Positions 1-8,462 of a stretch of DNA of 64,000 nucleotides are shown here, piece after piece. The notes below the pieces were generated by a model, which was not told the origin of the DNA, ran no database searches, and was given only the letters and a program-made list of their open reading frames with translations. How positions within the stretch are numbered: the first letter of the stretch is position 1; every line of letters begins with the position of its first letter. This stretch comes from JAPULR01 sp965238215 (lineage in GTDB: Bacteria > Chloroflexota > Dehalococcoidia > Lucifugimonadales > GCA-2712585). A program made the translations under genes and the position numbers. The stretch covers positions 2,790,001 through 2,854,000 of the forward strand of contig OZ250180.1 of assembly GCA_965238215.1 (NCBI GenBank), read 5' to 3'.

Positions 1-1161
1 ATCCCCACTACCACCGGCTCCCTCCTGTTCAAAGACCGCATACCCCACAAGGACGCCGCCGTCATCGAACGAGTGAAAGATGCGGGCGCCATCATCCTTG
101 GAAAGACCAATACCTCCGAGTTCGCCCTCGTCGGCATGTGCGAAAACCGCCTCGGCGACCACGGTCGCAACCCCTGGAATCCCGACTACACCCCTGGCGG
201 TTCCAGCGGCGGCGCAGCGGCGGCCACCGCCGCATTCCTCTGCCCCTTTGCCACCGGAGGCGACGGCGGCGGCTCCATTCGCATCCCCGCTAGCCTCTGC
301 GGCCTCTACGGCATCAAACCCACCCAGGGCCGTGTGTCCGGCTACTCCGGCGTCCAAGGCCCTCCCTCGCCCAACTTATTCGGACAGCAGGGGCCCTTGA
401 GTCGCACCGTCCGGGACTCCGCCCTGCTCCTGCAGGTCCTCGCCGGCCACGATTCCCGCGACCCCAACTCCCTCCGTCACAAAACGCCCAACTTCCTCGC
501 CGCCCTCGGCCGCGGCGTCAAAGGACTCCGCATTGCGTGGAGCCCCAACTACGGCTTCGCGTCCGTCGAAGACGAAGTCCTCAAAATCACCTCCGACGCC
601 GCTCGGGTCTTCCAGGTCCTGGGAGCCTATATAGGCGAAGCCAAACTCACAATGGACGACCCATACCGGGCCTTTGGACCCATCTACGAGTCCGCCGCCT
701 TCCTCAACTACGGTTACATGCGTCACACCCACGGCCACATGATGACCCACTACGCAAGAGAATTTCTGGATATGGGTTCAAAAGTAACCGTCGCCGACTA
801 CTCCAGCGCCCTCGGCAGGCGAGACCAACTCAAAGCCCAGGTGGCCGACGTCTTCGAGCAATTCGATCTCATCGTCTCCCCCACCCTCGCCGTCCCCGGC
901 GTCCCCGTCGGACAGTTCCCTGAGCAGATAGCCGGCAAGCCTTCTTACCCTCACAAGTACTTCAGCTTCCACCCCTTCACCTACCCTATCAACGTCGTCG
1001 GCCATCCCGCCGCCAGTATCCCCGCCGGCTTCGCCTCCAACGGCCTCCCTGTCGGCCTCCACATCGTTGGCCGGATGTACGACGAAGAGACCGTCATCGC
1101 CGCCTCCGCCGCCTTCGAAAAGGCCCGCCCCTGGATCGACAAACGCCCACCCATCTCCTAG
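1..1161 (+). CDS. Amidase (amidase-signature family), 5' end outside window
   Basis: The reading frame is open from base 1, so the N-terminus lies upstream; the GTG at 73 is internal. Amidase-signature enzymes hydrolyse amides through a Ser-cisSer-Lys triad. Visible here are the Gly/Ser-rich block GGSSGGAAAAT and the nucleophile block GGDGGGSIRIPASLCG, followed by the usual GIKPTQGRVS. The catalytic Lys region should lie just before the visible part. The C-terminus is complete, ending in a typical region with IPAGFASNGLPVGLHIVG. Substrate cannot be read from sequence. A GatA role is less likely because no gatB or gatC is nearby. A second, full amidase lies at 42690-44093. Confidence 0.9.
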   Translation: MPTTTGSLLFKDRIPHKDAAVIERVKDAGAIILGKTNTSEFALVGMCENRLGDHGRNPWNPDYTPGGSSGGAAAATAAFLCPFATGGDGGGSIRIPASLCGLYGIKPTQGRVSGYSGVQGPPSPNLFGQQGPLSRTVRDSALLLQVLAGHDSRDPNSLRHKTPNFLAALGRGVKGLRIAWSPNYGFASVEDEVLKITSDAARVFQVLGAYIGEAKLTMDDPYRAFGPIYESAAFLNYGYMRHTHGHMMTHYAREFLDMGSKVTVADYSSALGRRDQLKAQVADVFEQFDLIVSPTLAVPGVPVGQFPEQIAGKPSYPHKYFSFHPFTYPINVVGHPAASIPAGFASNGLPVGLHIVGRMYDEETVIAASAAFEKARPWIDKRPPIS

Positions 1162-1479
1162 CCCCCCACCCTTCCTTCATATCATCCTGAGCAAAGCGAA
1201 GCGGAGTCGAAGGATCTCGTTGCCATAGCACCCTAAGCCCACTCCTGAAATCCCTTTCCCCTAGGGATGGGGGAAGGTTAGAGCCTGTCCTGAGCTTGTC
1301 GAAGGAATGGGGGTGCTCCCCCTCTTGTCCTCGCGAATGCGGGGACCCATCCCCCTATATCCAACCCTCGTAGGCTCGGTTCGCGAACAGCTCTTCCCCC
1401 ACTCCCCGTCATTCCGGCGAAAGACGGAATCCAGAAGTCGGAAGAATCCCTAACACTGCCGCCGTCAACCCCCCCTCCG
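1162..1479. repeat. Intergenic cluster of dispersed short repeats
   Basis: No gene is seen. The stretch strings together several repeat types that recur throughout the window: a CATCCTGAGC..GGATCTCG type (about 1182-1217), a type built around GATGGGGGAAGG (about 1255-1285), a TCCTCGCGAATGCGGGGA hairpin type (about 1327-1350) and an imperfect ATTCCGGCGAAAGACGGAAT hairpin (about 1410-1430). They probably lie in the tail of the amidase transcript. Confidence 0.75.
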
Positions 1480-1508
1480 TTGACCCCCCAACCCTCCCCT
1501 CCTATAAT
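1480..1508 (+). promoter_or_regulatory. Sigma-70-type promoter for the TolB-like lipoprotein gene
   Basis: TTGACC at 1480-1485 and a perfect TATAAT at 1503-1508 are separated by 17 bases. The GTG start of the next gene is about 70 bases downstream. The same pyrimidine-rich spacer and flanks recur at 3324-3353. Confidence 0.7.
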
Positions 1509-1579
1509 CGAGCATACTTTCCAAACGCATCCCTCTGACTTCCAGAACATCCACGCCATATACCAATCAAGGTGACGCC

Positions 1580-3217
1580 GTGACCCGACGCTTAGCCCTA
1601 ACCCTCCTAGCCCTCCTCGTCCTCGCAGGCGCAACTGCCTGCGGCGGCTCCGACGTTGCGACACCCGTAACCACGGTTGCGCCCACGCTGTCTGCAACTC
1701 CCACGCCCACGCCAACAGCTTTCTTTCCGACCCCTCCGACCCCAACGCCAACCCCTATAGTCACGCCCATAGCAACCCCTGCGGCCTCCCCAACCGCCGC
1801 CGAGACGCCTTTGGCTACTGACGCTCCCACGGCCGTATTGCCTACCGCCATCCCTACGACTGCTCCTAAACCAAGGTCTACGCCCGATGGCTACTATGAT
1901 CCCCATGACCCATGCGGCCCCTCGCGTGATCTGGTACGTGATGCAGGTATCCATAGAGGCTTCCTTCACTGGACTCCAGACGGCTCCCATCTAGTCTTTG
2001 ACTTTGACGACACCATTCTGATCTTGGATTCAGATGGTCGGAACTACCGGAAGTTAGTGGACATAGATCCTGATCACGAAACGGGGAGCTACAGTTACAA
2101 CAGGTTCCTATACGAATTCTATGCTGATTTATCTCCTGATGGTTCTGAAATAGTCTACTCCACGTGCGAATACATGCTTCCCCCTCCCGGTCGCGACGCT
2201 TATGGACCTGACGTCCGATATTCCGAAGGATATGAGATAAACATAGTGAACGTAGACGGCACGGGGAAACGGAGATTGACGGAAAACGTTTACCTGGAAA
2301 ACTATCCAACATGGTCTCCGGATGGCACCCGGATCGCGTTCGTGGGAAAAAGGGGTGCGGCTTTCTCACCCGCCTACTACTCACCACGGTCTGAATCTAT
2401 GAAGCTAATAATAAAGACGATTGATACGCCGGCATCGCGGTTTGACTTATCGACAGCTCTCAGGACTGCGCGTGGGGTGAAGATGTTTCCTCCACTCTGG
2501 TCGCCCGACGGTCAGCACCTGGCATTTTTTACCCTTGAGGAACTTGATGAAGACGAGAGGCAACTTCTGTCAAAGGGGAATCTGCTCAAGTGGTACAACT
2601 CGGTACTCTATACAATAAGGTCTGATGGGACAAACCTGACTCGGATAGGCGAAACAATTGGTGTCCCCACCTGGTCACCGGACGGAGAGCGGCTGGCATT
2701 CGTATCGGATGATGAGAAGGAACCAGGGATATATTCAGTACATCCTGACGGAACGGATCAACGCCTGATACTTGGTGGCAGTTCAAAGCACTCGCCGTTT
2801 ACGACAGTCCATGAACTGCAATGGTCGCCGGATGGAGCTGAGATTCTCTTCATAGATTATGATGGCGTTCATACCGTACCCCATGACGGTGGTGACACCT
2901 GTACGTTGATGGATGAAACCCTGGAATCTGCCCTGACAGAAGTGGGGGATGAATGGCCGTGGGGGCTGGAAACCAGGGCAGCATGGTCTCCGGATGGGTC
3001 TACTATCGCATTGCGCGAAAGGGTTCATCAGGATGGGATGATTCTAACTATATCAAGGGACGGCTCCAACGCGCGCATCCTCTTGGTGATATATGAGGAC
3101 TCACTAGCTCTCCCGCCATACGACCCGCTATTCGAAGAACTTTCTCACATCCCTCCATCCGACCATAAGCCATGCTCCGACAGCGTCAAGACGAAGGAGC
3201 CAGAGCCAAGCTCATGA
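1580..3217 (+). CDS. Lipoprotein with WD40-like (TolB/PD40) beta-propeller
   Basis: 545 residues. The N-terminus MTRRLALTLLALLVLAGATAC is a lipoprotein signal with the acylated Cys at about residue 21. A Thr/Pro/Ala-rich linker follows (about 30-105), as in surface-tethered proteins. The rest carries at least six PD40-type motifs (WSPDG and variants), typical of a TolB-like six-bladed propeller. No catalytic motif is visible, so a binding or scaffolding role outside the membrane is likely. GTG is chosen as start because AAGGTG sits just upstream and the signal peptide begins there. From about 1900 onward the gene is less GC-rich than its neighbours, which may mean transfer. Confidence 0.85.
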   Translation: MTRRLALTLLALLVLAGATACGGSDVATPVTTVAPTLSATPTPTPTAFFPTPPTPTPTPIVTPIATPAASPTAAETPLATDAPTAVLPTAIPTTAPKPRSTPDGYYDPHDPCGPSRDLVRDAGIHRGFLHWTPDGSHLVFDFDDTILILDSDGRNYRKLVDIDPDHETGSYSYNRFLYEFYADLSPDGSEIVYSTCEYMLPPPGRDAYGPDVRYSEGYEINIVNVDGTGKRRLTENVYLENYPTWSPDGTRIAFVGKRGAAFSPAYYSPRSESMKLIIKTIDTPASRFDLSTALRTARGVKMFPPLWSPDGQHLAFFTLEELDEDERQLLSKGNLLKWYNSVLYTIRSDGTNLTRIGETIGVPTWSPDGERLAFVSDDEKEPGIYSVHPDGTDQRLILGGSSKHSPFTTVHELQWSPDGAEILFIDYDGVHTVPHDGGDTCTLMDETLESALTEVGDEWPWGLETRAAWSPDGSTIALRERVHQDGMILTISRDGSNARILLVIYEDSLALPPYDPLFEELSHIPPSDHKPCSDSVKTKEPEPSS

Positions 3218-3323
3218 ATGTCTCCGAATCTAAGCAGTTCGCCCGATGGTTAGGAATTAACGAGGATGACAACCGCCGCCAGCGTACCGGCCTGATAGCA
3301 CCCCGCGTCCCACCCCGCTCCCG

Positions 3324-3353
3324 TTGACCCCCTCACCCCTCCCCTCCTATAAT
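3324..3353 (+). promoter_or_regulatory. Sigma-70-type promoter for the MBL-fold gene
   Basis: TTGACC (3324-3329) and TATAAT (3348-3353) are 18 bases apart, placing the transcript start near 3360. This excludes a translation start at the TTG of 3324 and supports the ATG at 3390. The region closely matches the promoter at 1480-1508. Confidence 0.7.
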
Positions 3354-3389
3354 CGCCCCCATATCCCCAACCATCCCCACGGAGGCCCC

Positions 3390-4283
3390 ATGCCGTCCCA
3401 CCTCGCCATCACCGTCGGCAACGTCGAAATCATTGCCCTCACCGACATGAGCTTCCCATTCCCCATGCCCCTCGACGAGCTTTGGCCCGAAGTCCCCGCC
3501 GAAGCCTGGGAAGAATACCGCCAACGATACCCCGACACCTTCCATGAAGACCTCATGCTCATCGAAATTGGCTGCTACCTTCTCCGCACCCCCGAACAGA
3601 CCATCCTCATCGACACCGGCTACGGCCCCGGCCCCATCGAGTCCATCGGCGGCCTCGAAGGCGAGCTCATGGACCACCTCCAGGCCCAGAACGTCCAACC
3701 CCACGAAATCGACACCGTCTTCCTCTCCCACCTCCACAGCGACCACGTCGGCTGGAACACCATCGAGCAAGAGGGTCAATTCGTACCCGCCTTCCCCAAC
3801 GCCCGCTACGTTGTCCACCAGGAAGACCTCGACCACTTCCGCAAGCCCGAAATCCAGGCCAAGCAGTCTATCCCCTTCATGGAACCCTCCGTCGAGCGCC
3901 TCGTCTCCCTCGGCCTCCTCGACACCCTCACCGAAGACATCGACCTTACCCCGGAAGTCCGCGCCATCCACACCCCCGGCCACACCCCGGGCCACATGAG
4001 CGTCCTCGTCTCTTCCCAGGGCCAGCAGGCCCTTATCGAAGGCGACGTCCTAGTCCATCCCGCCCAGGTCACTGAGGACCATTGGAACTGCCACTTCGAC
4101 TACGACTGGCCCCTCTCCAACGTCACCCGCCGCGCCCTCCTCAAAACCGTCGAAGACGAAAACATAACCGTCGTCGCCTGTCATTTCCCCCTCCCAGGCT
4201 TCGGCACAGTCGTCCGAGAGAACGGCAAACGATTCTGGAAGCCCGCCTCTGTTATCTCTTCCCCCTTGATGGGGGAAGGTTAG
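3390..4283 (+). CDS. MBL-fold metallohydrolase
   Basis: 297 residues from ATG 3390, which has GGAGG six bases upstream. The metallo-beta-lactamase zinc motif is clear (SHLHSDHVGWN, i.e. HxHxDH), with further ligands in HTPGHTPGH and in EGDVLVHP. Length and motif spacing fit the lactonase/glyoxalase-II-like class of soluble hydrolases; the substrate is unknown. The last residues (SSPLMGEG) and the stop codon come from a dispersed repeat that has grown into the gene end. An M20-family gene follows 41 bases downstream and may be co-transcribed. Confidence 0.85.
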   Translation: MPSHLAITVGNVEIIALTDMSFPFPMPLDELWPEVPAEAWEEYRQRYPDTFHEDLMLIEIGCYLLRTPEQTILIDTGYGPGPIESIGGLEGELMDHLQAQNVQPHEIDTVFLSHLHSDHVGWNTIEQEGQFVPAFPNARYVVHQEDLDHFRKPEIQAKQSIPFMEPSVERLVSLGLLDTLTEDIDLTPEVRAIHTPGHTPGHMSVLVSSQGQQALIEGDVLVHPAQVTEDHWNCHFDYDWPLSNVTRRALLKTVEDENITVVACHFPLPGFGTVVRENGKRFWKPASVISSPLMGEG

Positions 4284-4296
4284 GATGGGGGTGTCC
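4257..4296. repeat. Dispersed repeat (GATGGGGGAAGG type) overlapping the MBL gene end
   Basis: A short inverted repeat (CCCCC TTGAT GGGGG core, with flanking TTCC/GGAA) followed by a GATGGGGGTG tail. Related copies lie near 1255, 5588, 26600 and 61030. This copy supplies the last codons and the TAG stop of the MBL gene. Confidence 0.7.
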
Positions 4297-4324
4297 CCCG
4301 CCAAATCACCCAAAAGGATTTGCA

Positions 4325-5566
4325 ATGTCTGACAATACCGAAACCCTCCTCAACTCCGTAGATACTTCCGCCATGCTGGACCTGGCCCAGGAGATGGTTC
4401 GCATCCCCAGCTTCAAGACGGAAGAATCAGACCTCGCCCGCTTCCTGGCCGAGTTCCTGGACTCCCGCGGCTACCAGGTACAGCTTCAGGAAGTAGACCC
4501 CGGCAGATTCCAGACCATCGCCACCCTAAAGGGCAGCGGCGGCGGCAAGTCCCTCATGTTCAACGGCCACATAGACATGGACCCCCTCGCAATGGGCTGG
4601 AATCGTGACCCTTGGATTCCCTCCATCGAAGGCAACCGCATATTCGGCGGCGGCATTCGCAACATGAAGGCCGGCGTAGCCTCCATGATTCAAGCAGCCG
4701 AGACCATCCGACGTTCCGGCACGAAGCTCAAAGGCGATCTTATCCTCGCCTGCGTCGTTGGCGAGCTCCAGGGCGGCGTCGGCACCACCCACCTATGTAA
4801 GACCGGCCCCCTGGCCGACATGGCCGTCGTCCCTGAGCCATTCGGAGCAGAAAACGTCGTCACCGTTCACGCGGGTGTTCTGGAAATGGCCGTCCACGTC
4901 CTCGGCAACTCCCGCCACATCAGCCGCAAGGAAGAGGCCGTCGACGCCATCGCCAACATGTGCAAGGCCGTCCCCGCCATTGGAAACGTGGACTTCACCT
5001 ACACCCCTCGCTCGGACCTTCCCGGCCTCCCCAGAATCAACGTGGGCGCCATCATTGGAGGGCGCGGACGCGACTACGACCTCCGCGGCCCCAACTTCGT
5101 TTCCGACTTCTGCACCGTCATCGTGGACGTTCGATACCTCCCCGGAATGTCCTCCCAGTCCGTCAAGGCCGACGTACAGAGGGCGTTGGACGAGATAGCC
5201 CGGAACGACCCCGACTTCCGCTACGAAATCGAAATGCCCCCCGACCCCAAGCACAAGGTCTTCCGCGTCGTCATGGAACCCTTCGACCTCCCCAGGGACG
5301 AATACATCCTTGATTCTGTCCTCCGCCAGTACAGGACCGTCACCGGCGGAGACCCTGAAGGCCTTGGAGCCGTCTTGCCCTACTCCTACACCGGCGACGA
5401 CACCTGCCACCTCTGGCAGGCCGGCGTTCCCTGCCTTCTCTTCGGCCCCGGCGGTGGCTCCGAGTCCGACACCATCCCCGACGAGTACATCCGCATCAGC
5501 GACATGACCCAGGTCGCAAAAGTCCTAACCCTAACCGCCCTCGACGTCTGCTCCCTCCCCCAATAA
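4325..5566 (+). CDS. M20/ArgE-DapE-type protein with altered catalytic residues
   Basis: 413 residues from ATG 4325 (AAAGGA upstream). Overall similarity is to M20 metallohydrolases (acetylornithine deacetylase, DapE, carboxypeptidase G2). The first metal site is kept (GHIDMD, His82/Asp84), and a Glu is present in VVPEPFG. The bridging Asp of the usual D-M-K-G motif is Asn113 (IRNMKAG). The catalytic Glu-Glu pair is reduced to VVGELQGG. The C-terminal H-x-x-x-E ligand region reads SESDTIPDE without His. The other M20 gene in this window (29760-31118) keeps all of these. This is either a divergent subfamily with a different metal site or a non-hydrolytic homologue. Confidence 0.8.
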   Translation: MSDNTETLLNSVDTSAMLDLAQEMVRIPSFKTEESDLARFLAEFLDSRGYQVQLQEVDPGRFQTIATLKGSGGGKSLMFNGHIDMDPLAMGWNRDPWIPSIEGNRIFGGGIRNMKAGVASMIQAAETIRRSGTKLKGDLILACVVGELQGGVGTTHLCKTGPLADMAVVPEPFGAENVVTVHAGVLEMAVHVLGNSRHISRKEEAVDAIANMCKAVPAIGNVDFTYTPRSDLPGLPRINVGAIIGGRGRDYDLRGPNFVSDFCTVIVDVRYLPGMSSQSVKADVQRALDEIARNDPDFRYEIEMPPDPKHKVFRVVMEPFDLPRDEYILDSVLRQYRTVTGGDPEGLGAVLPYSYTGDDTCHLWQAGVPCLLFGPGGGSESDTIPDEYIRISDMTQVAKVLTLTALDVCSLPQ

Positions 5567-5579
5567 CCCCCTCCCATCT

Positions 5580-5815
5580 TGCAAACCCCTTCCCCCTTGA
5601 TGGGGGAAGGTTGGGATGGGGGTGCAAACTCCCCTCCGTGTCCTAGCGGATGCGGGGACCCATCTTCATCCCACTCCCTATTCCGCTGTTCTCCCACAGG
5701 GCCTGCTCCCGTAAAGACGGTGACGGTACCCACTACTCCCCGTAGGGGTGACCCTTGTGGTCGCCTGTCCCCCTCCCCCGTAGGGACGTCCCCCGCAGGC
5801 CCCCATCCCTCATCT
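5580..5815. repeat. Intergenic repeat cluster
   Basis: No gene is supported. It contains a GATGGGGGAAGG-type repeat (5588-5623), a GATGCGGGGACCCATC-type repeat (about 5646-5665) and GTAGGGG-type fragments (5740-5790) with CTTGTGGTCGCC. That CTTGTGGTCGCC motif recurs at 8649 on the far side of the methyltransferase/collagen-like gene pair. Reading frames crossing this stretch just translate the repeats. Confidence 0.7.
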
Positions 5816-5848
5816 ACCCCCATAAAGCCACGTAACGCACCCATCTTG

Positions 5849-5877
5849 TTGATAGACCTTAGTGCAGATGCTACAAT
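5849..5877 (+). promoter_or_regulatory. Sigma-70-type promoter for the sterol methyltransferase gene
   Basis: TTGATA (5849-5854), a 17-base spacer and TACAAT (5872-5877). The expected transcript start is near 5885, leaving an unusually long leader of about 200 bases before the ATG at 6082. I see no recognisable riboswitch in the leader. Confidence 0.65.
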
Positions 5878-6081
5878 TCTGACGTTCAGTGGGAACTGTG
5901 CCGATGCCGAGTTCGCCAGAACGGATAATGCCCTGCGCCTCTGCCTGTCCGCTCTTGTCGCCGACATCGGCAAACCCACGTCATCGAGGAACCAATCATC
6001 CTATCCCACCCGGCGGTGCGTGAGCTTGGGGAATTTTCTCAGCCCACAACTGCACCCTGAGCTAAAAGGAGAAACCACGGC

Positions 6082-7149
6082 ATGGAATTCGGCAAACTAT
6101 CTCACCGGCTGAAGGCCGCCTACCGTGGGTCAAACGTCGCCCATCGCGTGGAACGCTTTGACGGGTGGATCGACAGAGCAGCCTCTGAGGATATCAACGC
6201 TAACGAGTACAACCACACGGAAACCGTTAAAGAATACTACGACCTTTGCAGTGAGTTCATGATGTTCGGCTGGGGCGAATCCCTCCACTTCGCGCCCCTA
6301 ACGCCTGAGGAGAGTCTGGAGGACTCCAAAATTCGCCATCAGCGGTTGATGATCGCCAAGCTGGAATTGCAAAAGGGCATGACGGTGATTGATGTCGGTT
6401 GTGGAGTCGGCGGCCCGATGCGTCAGATCGCTCGCGAGGCTGGTGTCCGAGTAGTCGGAGTAAACAACAACGAACTTCAGCTGCGAAGGGCAAAGTCGTT
6501 GAACGCCCAAGCCGAGCTTGACCGTGTTGTCCACTGTGTCCTGTGCAACTTCATGGATATGAGTATCTTCGAAGACGACACATTCGACAGGGGTTACGCT
6601 ATCGAATCGACGTGCCATGCGCCGGACAAGGCCGGCGCGTTCGCCGAGATATTTCGCGTGTTGAAACCCGGATCCCTTTTCTGGGGTCAGGAAATGTGTA
6701 TGACCGACAAGTTCGATCCGAACGACAGTCGCCACTTGGCCCTCAAGGGAAATCTGATGCATGGCGTTGCACTCAAGGATATCGCGACGATGGACGAAGT
6801 GAACCGAGCTCTGGAAACGGCGGGATTCCAGGTCATTGAGGGAATGGACCGAAACGTCAAGGGGGGGTCGACAACGCCGTGGTATCAACCGATGGAAACC
6901 CGGACCGGGTCGTTGGACAACGCCTTGCGCAGGATTCCGCTGGGCCGCAAGGCCTTCATTGGAGCATCGAAGCTGGCCGAAGTGCTCCGGGTGTTTCCGA
7001 AAGGCTCCGCAGACGTCATCCGGCTCATGGACCGGACCGCCAATGCTTTAGTCGCAGGCGGTAAAGCCGGGATCTTCACTCCCTTGTACTGCTTTCTGGC
7101 TCGCAAACCATTTCCGGCGTCAGCACTTCTGAGACCCAAGGTATCCTGA
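6082..7149 (+). CDS. Sterol C-24 methyltransferase homologue (SMT/Erg6-like)
   Basis: 355 residues; ATG with AAAGGAGA upstream. The family transfers methyl from S-adenosylmethionine to C-24 of the sterol side chain. Hallmarks are the sterol-binding stretch FGWGESLHF (about 62-70), the SAM loop IDVGCGVGGP (103-112), NNNELQ (128-133), and AIESTCHAP (173-181), nearly identical to that region of fungal and plant SMTs. MTDKFDPND follows. The SMT C-terminal domain is present, with PWYQP and an end reading LVAGGKAGIFTPLYCFLARKP. Full length and the C-terminal domain argue against an ordinary small-molecule methyltransferase. No other sterol gene is nearby, and third-position C use is lower than in neighbours, so transfer is likely. 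Bacterial SMTs are known from uncultured and sponge-associated bacteria. Confidence 0.85.
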   Translation: MEFGKLSHRLKAAYRGSNVAHRVERFDGWIDRAASEDINANEYNHTETVKEYYDLCSEFMMFGWGESLHFAPLTPEESLEDSKIRHQRLMIAKLELQKGMTVIDVGCGVGGPMRQIAREAGVRVVGVNNNELQLRRAKSLNAQAELDRVVHCVLCNFMDMSIFEDDTFDRGYAIESTCHAPDKAGAFAEIFRVLKPGSLFWGQEMCMTDKFDPNDSRHLALKGNLMHGVALKDIATMDEVNRALETAGFQVIEGMDRNVKGGSTTPWYQPMETRTGSLDNALRRIPLGRKAFIGASKLAEVLRVFPKGSADVIRLMDRTANALVAGGKAGIFTPLYCFLARKPFPASALLRPKVS

Positions 7150-7235
7150 ACCGGATTACGGGCTTTCTCTACTTGTGGGCTATAGAAGATGCCATGCATG
7201 CCCAAGATCATCGTCGTTGCCTCCGTGCGGTTGTG

Positions 7236-8462
7236 TCAATCGTTAAGCTGTAGCTTTGGGAAACCTGCTTCGGCGTGTTCCTCGAAGGCGTCGTAGAACT
7301 CATCCAGAGTCAAGTCAAAGGTCTCCTCGAACTGCTCCTTCCAAGTCTCTCCCCTCTCTAAGTCATTATAGAACTCCATCAAGGGACTATCTCCGTTGTA
7401 GGAAGCCAACAGCTCTATCGCGAGAGTTGCAGGGTTTCTCCAAAGATTCTGTGTGTCTGGTGTATAGGGTGTATCCAATCCTCGAAGCGTCGTCACGTCA
7501 TTATCCACAGCTGTCTTCACCAACCAATCACGAACGTCCGAGACTTCGTATTCTCCATCTAACTGGATGGCTCTCCAAGCCAAATACGTGGAGACACTTT
7601 CGTTATACCAGGTTGGCTCTACATATCCGCTCGGCCATGTCCTTTGTGTATGGCTGAGTTCGTGAGCGGCTGCGTACATCAAAGTCCTCGGAGACACACC
7701 TGCCCATTTCCATGCAAGAAAGAAGTAGTCATGTCCGGGAGCGTAACCGCCACGGTGTTTATTATTCTCTCGGATTGCAGCTTTAGACTCACCTGTTAGT
7801 TCGTGGTGTGCATCAACCGCTCGATCCTCATTTTGAAAGATGTACACTGTTGACTCGTAGTCGGGTTCTGGCATGCCCAACTCGAGAGCGTATGAGTGCA
7901 TCAACGCAGTGCCTATTTTCAACCTGCGTTCCATTTCTGGATCTACCTCACCGCCAGTAGTCCACGTGACGTGAGGAACTGCAGGCGGAAGAGTAAGAAC
8001 TCGTCCAGGTTCACCTTTTGGCCCAGGTGGGCCTTGAGGTCCGACAATTCCTCGAATCCCCTGCTCGCCTTGAAGACCTTCGATTCCCTGGATTCCTTGA
8101 GTGCCAATTTCACCCTGCTCACCTTGCAATCCTGGTTCACCCTGCTCACCTTGCAATCCTGGTTCACCTTCAGGGCCTTGAAGACCTGGCAGACCTCGTG
8201 AGCCTTGTTCTCCCTGCTCACCTTGAGGACCACGTTCACCGTCTAGTCCTGGTTCACCTTCAGGACCCTGTTCTCCCTTGTCGCCTTCTTCGCCTTTAGG
8301 GCCTTGTTCTCCTTGAGGGCCAGTTTCTCCATCCTTGCCATCAACACCGGCGTATTCTTGAGCGATAGCGCGAACTTCCTCTTCGGTCATTCCTGACTGA
8401 ATGCAGGAAGCGAACACGAGTAGATAGCAAAGGGCAATTAGGCTTAGAAATGTGTAACGCAT
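7236..8462 (-). CDS. Collagen-like lipoprotein with gluzincin (HExxH) peptidase domain
   Basis: 408 residues. The ATG at 8462 is chosen because AAGGAG lies 8 bases upstream and a lipoprotein signal follows (MRYTFLSLIALCYLLVFASC, Cys20). Residues about 41-153 are an almost unbroken Gly-X-Y run rich in GEQGEPG, as in bacterial collagen-like stalks. The C-terminal domain carries HELSH (about 267-271) and a downstream WYNES Glu (about 288), the HExxH...E layout of gluzincin peptidases (peptidase MA-like). The model is an outer-surface, triple-helical stalk presenting a protease. The collagen part contains direct DNA repeats (for example around 8110-8165). Base composition is lower in GC than most of the window. 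Confidence 0.85.
   Translation of the reverse strand: MRYTFLSLIALCYLLVFASCIQSGMTEEEVRAIAQEYAGVDGKDGETGPQGEQGPKGEEGDKGEQGPEGEPGLDGERGPQGEQGEQGSRGLPGLQGPEGEPGLQGEQGEPGLQGEQGEIGTQGIQGIEGLQGEQGIRGIVGPQGPPGPKGEPGRVLTLPPAVPHVTWTTGGEVDPEMERRLKIGTALMHSYALELGMPEPDYESTVYIFQNEDRAVDAHHELTGESKAAIRENNKHRGGYAPGHDYFFLAWKWAGVSPRTLMYAAAHELSHTQRTWPSGYVEPTWYNESVSTYLAWRAIQLDGEYEVSDVRDWLVKTAVDNDVTTLRGLDTPYTPDTQNLWRNPATLAIELLASYNGDSPLMEFYNDLERGETWKEQFEETFDLTLDEFYDAFEEHAEAGFPKLQLND

Noticed and set aside
5878..6081. SAM or SAH riboswitch in the long methyltransferase leader
   Set aside because: I could not find the conserved cores or convincing long-range pairing by eye.
5579..6112. Open frame of 177 codons before the sterol methyltransferase
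   Set aside because: Its first part translates dispersed repeats (PSPLMGEG...), it contains the methyltransferase promoter, and it shows no protein-like pattern.
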